Source: Corella eumyota
Taxonomy: Eukaryota; Chordata; Ascidiacea; Phlebobranchia; Corellidae
DNA length: 64,000 nucleotides
Assembly: GCA_963082875.1 (NCBI GenBank)
Contig: OY720099.1
Location: 2,170,001 to 2,234,000 of the forward strand
Reading direction: 5' to 3'
Positions 25,124 through 36,971 of the stretch are shown piece after piece; positions within the stretch are counted from its first letter, which is position 1, and each line of letters starts with the position of its first letter. The translations under genes were made by a program, and so were the position numbers. Below the pieces are notes generated by a model. That model made no database searches. It was given only the letters and a program-made list of their open reading frames with translations, and was not told where the DNA came from.

Positions 25124-28100
25124 TTAAGTTAGTAAGGTGTCACTTTTACGTTGCTTAAGCAAAGTATTGTCAGTGTCAGTAGAACGCACTAAGTTAGTTT
25201 CAGTTGTTTGTGTTATATTTAAATTTGAACGAGTATTTAATTCGTTTGAAGGCAATGAAGTTGTAAGTTCGGTTGTACTAGTAACCTGTTGTTTTACTTC
25301 GTATTGCAAAGGCGTTAAGAGGGTAAAATTCATGATTTTACTCTGTAAATAAAGCACAACAATATTACTTTAAACATACATGCACTTAGGCTCGGTTTTT
25401 CATATAAAAGCTTACCTCAAAATTTGATGTAACTGTAACGTTTTTAACTTCTGTTATAAACCCTTTCTTCGATGCACTAACTACATAAGAACCAGCCACT
25501 AACAGCCTCCAATACTCGCCAGTAGATACTAAAAAAAGCAAACGTTAAAATTAATCGTTTGGAAAATAAATAAAAAGTAAAACTCTAGTAACGGTGGTTG
25601 TTAGTTAGGAATGGGTCAAACATTCCCAAATTATATATTTTTCAGGCAGAACCTATTTGTTAGAAAAGCAAAAATGTTTAAATACTTGTTGTTATGTCGT
25701 GATTAATCCCTTGAACATGAATAACAGCATCACTTACTCCTACTCCATTCTGATAAGTTACTTGTCCTTTTATTCCCATATGAGCCTGAAAATATAAAAT
25801 TGCATAAACCAATAGGCAATTACTGACAACCTTTAGTAAACAAAGTTTAAAATATGCGCTTTGAGAACTGAATTAGCGTTTAGCAGTATCTGGTATTTAA
25901 TAAGTAACTTTGTTACTTATAGATATATTTAGTCAATTAAAAAAAAAACTTTTTTCGATTTGAAAATGTTTACAAACGATTTACTTTTTCGCTGTACGAA
26001 AGCAGAGCTTCTTTGTTACTTATCCATTCACTCTCTAGCACCTCTTTTGGTGGAAATTTATCACAACCAATTTCAAGCGTCGTCTCAAAACAATTCGAAT
26101 GCAAATAGTTAAAATCTTGCATTCCTTTAGGTAAAAAATAAACATTAGGTCTATAGTTAAAGGACATATCTGGAGCAATGCTATTCTATGCCTTTCAGAC
26201 ATATGTGGCCATTATTATTGTAATTTTTGTTAAAGATAATTCTAAACGAGAAATAATTACATGCTATGGCAATACTTCTTTTTTTACATAAAAGATTTAT
26301 ATGACATTACATTTTTTAATTATGTATACAACACATATTATATAATTCCGGCATATTTGTTAACTTACCTCCTTGTAAAGTATACCACGCTGCTCCGTTC
26401 GTTATTCCGCCTTGGTGTCCAAAATTTTCCCCACAGTCATTCAAAACAGGGTCCGCCATTGTTCCGTGGTTCTAAATGTTGTAAAATTTATTTAAATAAG
26501 AAAAGTTGGACTTTAGATGGTTAACACTCTGGATTTCTGTTCAATTTTATAGGTTGTTTAAATACTATTTAAGCATCTTTTTATAGAGTTTGTGTTGGCT
26601 AATTGCCTATGGTATGTTTTTACAGGTTTTTATTTTAATTAAAAAAATTTTCCTTGATATTTAAAAAACCTAAAAACAGAATTTGAAAAATGTCTCCATT
26701 TCATGCCATTACACCTGAAAGGGTTAAAATCCCATTTCCTACCTCTGCATAAGTTGAGGAGAGATCTCGGAACACGGCGTCATCCGGACACCTGGAGTAT
26801 CGGGATGCAGGTGATGTGTGCTCCTTTAAAAACGTCATTGGTCTCCTTATTACATCATAAGGATAATTAGCAACTAATTCACCTCCGTGAAGTTGGGCGG
26901 AAAGAACAAATGGATAATTTTTAAGCCAATTTATTACAGCATAAATCTCTGGAAACTTGCCCTGTTTTAAATAAGATTTGGATAAAATCTTGTTAAGTAC
27001 GTGAATATATATATACACTGTAATTATTAATGCTAAAAAACTTCCAAAAAATACTATTTATTTACAATACAGCCTTACAAACAAAAAAACGTGTAAAACC
27101 AGTTTAAAGTATTTTTTCTCTTTTTAACTTTTGAAATGTGACTCTTACCTCTGGATGCCTTTTCTTGTAGGAACGAGGAATTGGTATATGGTTGTTCGGG
27201 CCTCTTCCTGTCCTCTCATTTCGAAGAACGATCGGTGTAAGATCAGGAAAACTTCGATTTAGGTCAAAACCTTTGGCTGTATACCTTCCAGTTAGCCAGT
27301 CTCGTGTATGTTTTGTCTAAAAAGTTCTTGTTTTTTTAATTTTTGGAAAAATTTGTGCTTAAAATCACATTTACATTAAGATCAAAGGCCTGTTCACACG
27401 ACAAGGTAACGTTGCGCTGCGTTGTGCTGCGTTGCGTTACGTAACTTCACGATAAAAGTATACCGCTTACAAAATCTTGCGTAAATTTCGCTCCAGCTAC
27501 AAAACTTTACGAAATCTTACGTAACTTACGTACGTGTGAACGGCTCTGTTCATTTTAAATGGTTGTGAAATCTTGCATTACATTACGTTGCGTTACGTGC
27601 GCCGTGTGAACGGGTCTTAATGTATTAGAATTAGAATTTGTTACGCTGGTCATGTCTCAAGTTGCATTTGTCCAACTCAAGTGTTTGTTTCTTTTTGATA
27701 TGTAATGGTGACTATACCATGGTATATTATTAAACTATATTAAAATATGGTGGACCAGTTTGAAACCATAAATTGGTCTGGCATTCCCTTCTACTTTATC
27801 ATTAAATATATATGTTACGTATAAAATACTACCAACAGTGATGTGTACGAGATCACAAATAAGTTTACCTGTTTTGCAGCCTTAGTATAACCGTCTGGGT
27901 TCATGCTCGGCATAATATGAATTCTTGTTGATGAAATTAAATTTCTAATTCTTTCATTTCCACCCTTCCATTCCTGGCACAAATATTGGGCCAAAACGAT
28001 CAACATTTCGCGACCTAAAGCCTGTTTACAATAACATGTTTGTGTTGTATGTGACAAGGAATTAACGCCAAGCATTTTTAAGTTATGTGAACATTACTAA

Positions 28101-31100
28101 GTAATACATTTTTGTTGTGTCATGATGTTTTTCAAATTAGTTTATACTTTAAAATTGGGTAAATTTAATCTAAAATAATACATATAATTTACACGTTTAT
28201 TTCATTTATTTTAACGTTTATTAATGTGTTGTTCACTTACGTAAAGTAAAAGACAAGACTCTATTTTTTAAACATTAGAATAATTATATTTTACCTCATT
28301 GCCATGAATTGCTCCGATCCATTTCATTTCTGGTTCCAAAAATTCGTGAGCTCCCGGATTATCAGAGAACTCGATCACCATTAGAGGGCGTTTTTCAATC
28401 GATTTACCGACAGTGTAAAGACGAGTGATCTCAGGACATGTTCGGAATACTTGTCGGAGAGCCTGTTTAGTTTGTCGAAAAATTGTTTAAAGTTTTTTTG
28501 TGTAAAGTCGTAACTGTGATTTAGAATACAATAGTTTCTACTGTAGCTTAACAAAAAAGACCATACAAGGTTATAGGGTTCGATTACTGCTGCTTGCACA
28601 TCTTAGAAGGTATAAATAAAACACTTAATATTATGTAAATAAATTACTAGATTACAAACTACTAGATTACCCGTTTCATTTTTACTTCGGAATGATGTCT
28701 AAATTTAATCGGTCGCAGTTTATTTGGCTTGATTGTTTTTCTTTGATTCCATTTATTCATATTTGATTGAGACAAGGGAGCTAAAAATATTTATAAAATT
28801 TAAAACACTTCAACAAAGTTTAACAATTTTGAGTTTTACCTAAGACATCTTTTACACCACGACAAACTGTTTTTAAATGACAATCTAGAAAGTTCTCGCA
28901 ACTTAGAAACTCTGGCCAATCTATTTCTCTTTCTTGTAGTATGTCAACACATCTAAAGTTGGATCATAAAAATGAATGTTTTTAAATGATTTTTATATTA
29001 TAAGACTGTAACATTGGTTTGGTAATTACAACCAAAGTATAGGACAGCGAATTAATAAATTGACATATACTTTAACTTTGAGACATTTGCTAGTAGCATA
29101 TTTTAGCTCCACTTTTTTCAGATAAGTGCTTAGGAAATTTAGACACAAACCTGTTTCTTACTGTTTCGCAGACAGCGTTGCAAGCTGATATTCCACTTAC
29201 CCTAAGTCGGTCCATGGGAAAGCATGTGGGTGCCAGCACAGCACATGATAGTTGGTAGATCTACAAGTATGTAGTGGTAAAAATATGAACAGTAAAAAAA
29301 TCGAACTTAAATGTAAATAAATTAAAAAATTTAGTTGATTTCAACCTAAAATTAAAGAGAAAATGGTGACATAAAAAACTGGGTTTATATTGCGATCAAA
29401 TCGACATTGCCTGATAAATCTGCTTATGACCATTTCTTATAACGTTATTTCACTAAAAAACTGACTAAAAGCAGTTTAAACTGGATAAAAATATTGCATC
29501 ACCAGCTTTTAACTTTTTATTTAAAGTAAAGCGGATTTTTATTTGATTTTTTAAATCAAGGTATTGTAGTTACTGTTCGCGTGCGCTTATATATTATGAC
29601 GTCACAAATAAAGTAGCGCGAACCAATCACCTGCAGTTCGCACAATTGAATTTCTTCTAGATTTCTTGTTTGATTTTGATGAGCAAAACTAGTTTGTGGT
29701 GATCGATTTAAAGCGGATGAAACTTGAGTTAGAAACCTGTAATAAAAATTATTTGAACTATGACTCAGTTAATTGATGGAGTTACGAAATTGTGTCGCAA
29801 TAGTTTGCTCGTTAGGTAGCAGAACTAAATTTGGTATATTTTTAAAACTTGGACCATTTCTTTAAAAGTGATTTGCTAGTTTTTAAAATATCGCGATTGA
29901 AAGTTGCAAAAATCAAAACAGGAGAAATTCTTAATGCCAGCCCGTCACGTGACGCGTAACGTTTGCCAACCCCTTTATCTTACCCAAAGGCACTTTACAA
30001 CTTACCCCTTCTATCTTTTAAACCCATTACGTCACATAACGCGTAACGTCGGCCAACCCATTTTTTTTACCCAAAAGAACTTTACAACCTACCCTTCCAT
30101 CTTTTAACCCCATTACCCTATTACACCCTTACCATTCTTACCCCTAACAACTCCTTTACACCCATTGCAACCTCCCCTTAACTCCCTTACCACAACAAAC
30201 ACCCCCAAAAAACTAAATATCGGTAAAATGTTGGTTTAAAATTTTGCTTTGCAGAAGTATCGTTTTATCCAGTAAATTAAATTTTAATAATATTTGCAGA
30301 TATTTTACAAGCCAAACCCGTAATTTATTGCTTGTTTATTTAACTAGACTAGTTTCAATCGTAAAATCCTGAAATATCATGACTCAGTATTTTGTAACTT
30401 GTTTGTTGACGTAAAAACTTACGAATAAGCAGAACTTTGTACGACCTCCTGCTGGTTTTGATGACCGAGAGAGTTAGGCAAACAAATCCACTTTTTTTCT
30501 AACTTGGCACAAAGGGGAATATTGGAGAACGAACACTCTTCTATACCATAGAAAAATTGAAAAAATGTGAAAAATTATAGCGTCGAGTTATATTATTTAA
30601 CATAATTTTTTAAAGCCTATTTATTGGTTCAATATTGCTTTTTTTAACCAGTCGTTTGCTTTAGTTAGGCGTTCATTTTCACCACACAATTACGTTGACA
30701 TTACGTAAGACTGTCTTACCCCAATCTGCTAAATCAGCAGCTTGCTGACAGTCTAGTAAACAATATTAAAAATATTCGTACTTAACTGTTTTAGGATGAA
30801 CGAAAAAAAATATATATATTATTTTTTGAGGTTATAAAATAATGATAACTGATCGTTTTTACATAGTAATTGTCAACTTAGAGTAAGAGTATATTGTAAA
30901 AAAGTAATAAGTCAATTGGCAATAACCGAAAAATTTTACATAACATTAACTTGGTATATATACCCATTCAAGAGACTGGTTTAAAAATAACCCTAGAAAG
31001 TAATATTGTTACAAAGCTGGTTTCCCAATAACGACATAAATCAAATTCTAAAACAAAAAATAAGTTTTTATTCCCCAATAATTTCCCAAATGCCAAGCGT

Positions 31101-31271
31101 CCTGTTGTTAATTCTAAACTGACATTTTTTACAAATTTTTAACAATTATTATTTCCTACTTGATTCGCCATGAAAAGTGGTTTCTCTTGATCGACTTGTT
31201 CCTAAACCTTTTCCTTCTTTAAACAAAGCTATAACCAATAATACCACTACACCTAACCTTATAACCAACAT
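25124..31271 (-). CDS. CPZ: Carboxypeptidase Z-like protein: Frizzled + M14 peptidase (15 exons, ~678 aa)
   Basis: Secreted zinc carboxypeptidase of the N/E subfamily that removes C-terminal basic residues; CPZ binds Wnt through its Frizzled domain. Exons: 31271-31160, 30540-30423, 29736-29631, 29260-29151, 28952-28840, 28780-28671, 28462-28295, 28021-27869, 27316-27149, 26946-26743, 26471-26369, 26124-25985, 25785-25686, 25528-25416, 25342-25124. Residues 1-20 are a signal peptide; about 40-185 a Frizzled cysteine-rich domain ([41 protein letters not shown]). The peptidase follows at about 200-535: zinc site HGNE (H276, E279), [16 protein letters not shown] (N350, R351), third zinc ligand H406 in [23 protein letters not shown] and catalytic E506 in TLEIGC. 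About 536-606 is the transthyretin-like domain ([16 protein letters not shown]), then a Thr-rich tail. All catalytic residues are present, so it should be active. Human CPZ is about 650 aa. Confidence 0.94.
27380..27616. mobile_element. MITE-like element with terminal inverted repeats
   Basis: About 237 bp between two TTAA tetramers (27376-27379 and 27617-27620). The left end carries CTGTTCACACG and the right end, reversed, CCGTTCACACGG. A further inverted GTGTGAACGG occurs inside near 27534-27543. It lies in the CPZ-like intron between exons 8 and 9. No coding capacity. Confidence 0.65.
29943..30112. repeat. Two tandem copies of an ~87-bp C-rich unit
   Basis: The units start at 29943 and 30030 with CGTCAC, share GCGTAACGT, GCCAACCC, TACCCAAA, CTTTACAAC and ATCTTTTAA, and are diverged by scattered changes. 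A further C/T/A-rich, G-poor tract runs on to about 30210. It lies in the CPZ-like intron between exons 2 and 3. Confidence 0.7.
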
Positions 31272-34200
31272 GATTTTGCTTAACTTGAGTCTAATTTCGA
31301 TTTGCAAAGCCAGATTTGATATGGAGTACGCTTGGTCGGCGGGCTGTGTCGGATTCTTGTAAACAAGTCTGTGTCAATAGGGACAATTCTCATTACAAAT
31401 AAACATTTTGCGCAAAATCGGGCTGCTGGTTGACCGATATACCAGATCCAGGCCAAATAGCACCGTGAAAAGTTACAGACCGGACATCAAATAAATAAGT
31501 AAGGTCTCATGAATAGTAATCAACTTAATTCTGGTATATGTGACGGTCATATATCTAAATTTTTTGTACTTAACATTTATAGAAATATTGCATTAGTCTT
31601 GTCGCTTATACTTCAACACAGTTTGACGTTTTGCGCGTGGTATAAAAGTAAAGGCAAATTTCCTGTGGATTTTTATTAAAATTTGCTACATTTTCAGTTA
31701 ACTATAATTTATTTTGTTGGTTAAATTACTGTTAAACAATTTTAATTAATTATTTTTATAGATTAAAAAGCAGTTTATTAATATTTTAAACGAGCATTTT
31801 ACATTGCTTGTTTTTTGAGATATTGCTGTGTATAAAATTGCGTAAGACTGTGCGCAAAAAATCAGTTTTTTAAATTACAATTTTAACGGTTAATCTTTCT
31901 AATTTTTCCTTTCATTTACCACAGCTAACTATATATGCAGAATACAGCATATAACTATATGCAGTCGTTGTGATACTATATGCGCATTGATTTGTTTAAA
32001 AAATTTGAATAAAATACATTGAGTAGAACCGTTGCATACAAATTCTATGCAGTGCCAGGAAAAAACCGTGCATTTGTTAATAAGCACAATCTTTACCTCC
32101 ACTGTGAAGAATAAGCTGCCTTGTCCAATGCATTTTAACTCTTCATCTGTTCGTCTAAACTTACTTAAACAATACCAGTTGTTATATGATTGTTCTATTG
32201 ACTATATCATCTTGTTTTATACTAAAATTTGACCTAATACTAACTTATAACATCCATCAAAAAACGTCCTTTAGCGGTCGGAAACCAGATTCCTGTTGTA
32301 CTAACACAACAGTATTATACCAACGCCCTTGTGAGCAGAATTCATCAAAAGCCAAAAAAGTGAACGGACGGAAAACGCGCTCGTTTATATTGTACAACAG
32401 CTATAGCATGACAGGCGACGATTTCCGCAAATGGCTTCGACTTCACCAAAATGACAAATCTATTCAGGGCATAACTATAGTTATACATACACTGTATACA
32501 GCTCTATGCATTACAACATACCGTATTCAGGATTTTCCAAATTTTGTTAATGAATCGTCCATTTCCTGGAAGTGGCGTTAACGAGGTAGCATGTTATATC
32601 TATGAAAATCTACTAGACAAGCTTTTTTAACCAAAGGCTAAATGACAGATTGAATTAAACATAATTTTTAATATTTTACAACACATAGAAACCTATATTT
32701 ATACCTAGATCAACCACCTTTTTACTGTTCTATTATTTACCACAAAAAGTCACCTAAATATAGAATCCAGTTTATTTAAATTCTTTTTAAAATACACCAT
32801 AGAAATGAGAAAATTTATTATAGTTTTCCTAAAATGCAAAACTGCTAAATAAAGGTTTAAATAAATTTTAAATATTACCAACTTCTGAACACGCATTTAA
32901 TGCACGCCTTAGTCTGGTTTACCTTTAATCGTGCATTTTTAAAACACGAACAAACCCCATAAATAATATATTTAAATTTTCTTGGCTTACTGTTTACGTT
33001 GAAGCCAAGTTATATGCCAAACTTAACAGGGTGTAGATATAGCAGGATAGCAAATGGTATTTTATGAGCATTTTTTAAATTGTCGCCTTAACAAATTTTA
33101 ATTCTTGAAAACAAATATCATATCTTGAACAAATATAACCTATTCGACATATGTTATACAACTTTGCATGGATTTTAAGCGCACAGTAAAGCTAACATTT
33201 AACTATTTGTCAAACCTTGTCACGAACTGTCAACTTTTGATTAATTCGCCTGGCGTTTTGGTAGCCAAGCTGCTACCAGATTTTTAGAACTCTAAATTTT
33301 ATCCAAATCCTATACTACAGTATATCCTAATTTGGCACATTTGTAGTTAACAAATGCGCAAAAGCTTTCGTTCCAGACTTAATTAATTCACTGTTTGTTT
33401 TTGTAAACTATTACGGAAAGCGACACAATTTTAACCCATTCTTTAAAAGCGGACTTTGCTTTTGCCCAAATTAGAATTGATTAATCTAAAAAGTCCAATT
33501 ATTGATGCCTATTACCAAAATTTTTTTCGCAGTCTATCATTTAACAAGCGAACTAAAACAAACACAGTTATTATATGTCGAAAAACTAGTTTTATTCATA
33601 ACGGTGGCGTTTCTAAAGTTTATGATAGAAACGACATTATTGCGACGATAAATTTCACTTTGCCTCGCGGCGAGTTCTGAGTCTCCAAACTCAACGTAAA
33701 ACGCTGAATAACAAAAGTTTCGTCCAATGACGTGGTCTGTGTGAAGAATTATGGGTCAATCAAATACTTAACACTTGGTCGTAGGTGGCTATTATACAAC
33801 ACACTAAAAAAACATCAGAGATTCGTTAAACAAAGGCCGGACGATTAAGTTAATTAGGTAAGAACGTTTTTTGTATTTTAACAAAATTTGAATACAACAT
33901 ATAAACATACTTTGAACTTAGGTTGGCCTAACTTTTAACGCTATTTTGTTCTGTCAAACGAAAGAAAATGAATTATTTAACAACTAGGCAAAAAGTTAAA
34001 TTTATTTTCAAGCATATTAAAAAATTTAATAAATATTGTGTTTAAAATATCATCAGTAGCAAATTGTGTGATTACGTAATGCTTATTATTAGACCATGGC
34101 AATTATAAAATGATGTCATTACCTTGTATGATTAATGCGTTGACTCACCTTGGCAAGCTGAGCAGTATTTTACCCTTCATGACCCTATTAATTATAAAGT

Positions 34201-34457
34201 ACTGTCCGCTAATATACGGATATGATAAATTATTTTTTGTGACTGGTACCGGATTTGTTTTTGTGGCAAATTAAACTAGAGGTGACTTTGTTGAAAATAT
34301 GATAAATGTGGCGTGGGTGTCAGGCGTACAAGGGCAAATTATATATAGGTTGGATCAACGTTAAAGGGAAAAAAATCATTTTTTACACATCTGCCTGGAC
34401 TTACCTATAGACCAGTATGGCTCGACTTTTTTTTTTAAATCGTAAACCCCGCGACAC

Positions 34458-34536
34458 CCTTTGAAATTAATTGTGTAAGGGGGTATTTGAAATTTATTGT
34501 ATAAGGGGGGAAATTAATTGTAAAAGGGGGGGTAAG
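34458..34536. repeat. Three degenerate ~25-bp G-run units
   Basis: Three successive units of the form (G)AAATTAATTGTGTAAGGGGG, with small changes in the AT part and increasing G runs of 5, 6 and 7. Confidence 0.6.
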
Positions 34537-34903
34537 AATGTCTAATTTTGCAAAATAACACGTTAGCTTGTTTGAAACATTTGTTCGTGCAAAAGTGTTA
34601 ACTTATGACTACGCGCATTTTTTGTTTAACTTTGATAATTGAACGACAATTTGTTTCCATAACGTTTATAATCCAATCCTACTTCGTAAAAACACTATGT
34701 TTGCTGGATGTAACTTTTAGTGAGCTCATGACCGAAAGGTTTAAAAAGAATAACTATCTTACGGTCAGGTTGCGACAATGTCGAGCCTAGGTTTAAACTC
34801 TGTGGCATTTAACCAGTTTTTAATAAACATGTTCTGGATTTTACACCAAATTTTAGCCTGTATTTACCACCTTCTTATTATGGTTATTAATTTAATTAAT
34901 TAG

Positions 34904-34937
34904 ACAAATTGGAAAGTCTCTTTTCTTTCCAATTTGT
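34904..34937. repeat. Hairpin with 13-bp perfect stem
   Basis: ACAAATTGGAAAG (34904-34916) and its exact reverse complement CTTTCCAATTTGT (34925-34937) are separated by an 8-base pyrimidine-rich loop. It stands alone in the spacer with no gene around it. Confidence 0.8.
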
Positions 34938-36971
34938 AGTCGCATTTAAGTCGTTATTTTTTTAAAAGGTTTAAAAAGATGAAAACTGTTATTTTTTAAA
35001 AGTAATAAGGCATTACAAAAAATACTGTAAACTATATTTAATATATTTTATTGATTACAGAAAAATTACATAAATAAAAATAAAAACGTTATAACTTTTT
35101 TACGGACGAGTGATTTTAGCAAAATTCCCCTTTTCTGTTACTCAAATTATAAACAAACAAAGCACATGGCTACGTGTTCACAGAGTTGGCGGTAATTTTT
35201 AGGTCGTAAATTGTTCTGATGACGCAATAAAAAGACAGGTAACATTTACAAAACAAACTGGAGATTTTGTGAAACTCAAATAATAATGGTTTGTGCAAGA
35301 AATGTACTAGTTTTTGCTAGAATACAAAATTTAAAAAAATATCTATTTTTAACTTATTAAAACGTAAAAAAAAAAATAATAATGAAATAAATAATAATAA
35401 GAATTCAATCTGTTATAAATTATATAACTTAAAACAGTTATTTTTAGCAATTTTGGTTTTAAATAGTTGTTTAAGAAGTTAAAATAATAATTTTTTGTTG
35501 GTTTTTAATATAGCCCTAGGCAGTATCTTAAAATCATTTTACTTTTGTAGAATTCGTACATTTTTATTGCTTTTTTTTAACTTATTTTATTGTTTTATTT
35601 AGATTAAACAAGGTAAGTTTTTAAAAAGGATTTTAAGTAAGATAAATTAAAAAAGATTTAATTAAATTTATATAAGTTTATAGTTTATTTAAAAAGCAAG
35701 TTATATTTTAGTTGGAATTTATTAGAAAAAGACTCGTTATGTAATGAAAAAAAGGTTTATTTACTTAGACAAAATAAAACTTAATTTAACATTGCAATGG
35801 TTTTTAAACTTTTGCATTAAATATAGTTTAAAAATATAGAAAATGTTTATTCAAGTTTAATTTAGAGAAATACTAATTTTGTTTTGTAATTAGTTTGACC
35901 TTATTTTTGTTTGTTACAGTTACAAACCAAAACAAATCAATTATTTATAATTTAAAAAACAGCCATCACTTAACACAGTCCAGGTGACACCTCAATTACC
36001 TGGCAGTATTTTTCCATAAAATTTATAAATAATTAATAGCAAGATTACAGTAAAGGCATATGTTTGCTGTGCACACAAAATTAAATATTTATTTTTTATT
36101 AAGCCTGTTTGTTTGTCCATGCTTTGCCTAATTAATTACAAGTACTTCACCGCTTAAAATGTTAAATTTTGTTTACTTTTTCTGAATTCTTAGGAATGAT
36201 GACCATATGTTAATATAAATATGAAACTAATCTGAAGTTTATTTAACAATATCATAAAAAAAGTTGTAACACTAGAATTTTTTTAAGACTTTAAAAAATT
36301 TATGATAATATTGTTTATATAAATTTACTCTAACCAAAATTGTTTTTAAATTACTGTGTAAATTAGTATAAATATAAATGTGTTAATATAATTAAACATT
36401 AATTTTAAAAAACTTTACTTTAATATTTTTTTAACTTATAATTTATTGAAAGAATCTCTTATTTGATTTGTATAGCTTTTTTCAAGTGTTTGTCAAGCCT
36501 CATAGTTAATTTTTTATTTTAAATAAACGCAAGCTAATGTTTGCTTTTTAACTTTTTCATAATGTACTTTAGCACAAGGTGTGGCAGTGCCCCAACTTTA
36601 AGCTTAATAATAGTAGAAGATTAGCAATACACAAAGGTGTTATGTGATGTTGTATATAGCAGTTTATTTTTAGTTTAAATAGTAACAGTATTCTCGTTTA
36701 TTTAATATTTTAAAATTCTTTTAAAATTTAATTTTGATAAATATTTTAGTTGAAAAATAATATTCAAGAAAATATATGATTACAAGAAAATAATTTTTTA
36801 ATGTATTTATTAATATTTTATATTTTTTTTTATTAGATTGGTTTTTAACAACAATATTTTCAATTTGATATATTTATTTAAAGAGTTAGCTTATGGTTGA
36901 TTTTTCGAAAAACTGAGCTAGTGAAAATTGGCTAAAATTCTTTTTATTTCGAACCTATTCAAGAAAGCAAA

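Larger units (their letters stand above)
31272..36971. other. Divergent intergenic region, CPZ-like / myosin VII
   Basis: About 5.7 kb between two divergent start codons; both promoters should lie here. The right half (about 34970-36950) is extremely AT rich. It contains a 13-bp-stem hairpin (34904-34937) and a small G-run repeat (34458-34536). An open frame at 32186-32581 (131 codons) has a locally coding-like centre (RKTRSFILYNSYSMTGDDFRKW) but no recognised family and no splice context I can defend. No RNA gene was recognised. Confidence 0.5.

Noticed and set aside
25137-25352. Plus-strand frame of 71 codons
   Set aside because: It is the antisense of the CPZ-like last exon, which has phase-consistent splicing and a stop codon.
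26125-26172. 45-base upstream extension of CPZ-like exon 12
   Set aside because: Open in frame, but it would break the conserved [14 protein letters not shown] segment; the acceptor at 26125-26126 after a long pyrimidine tract restores it exactly.
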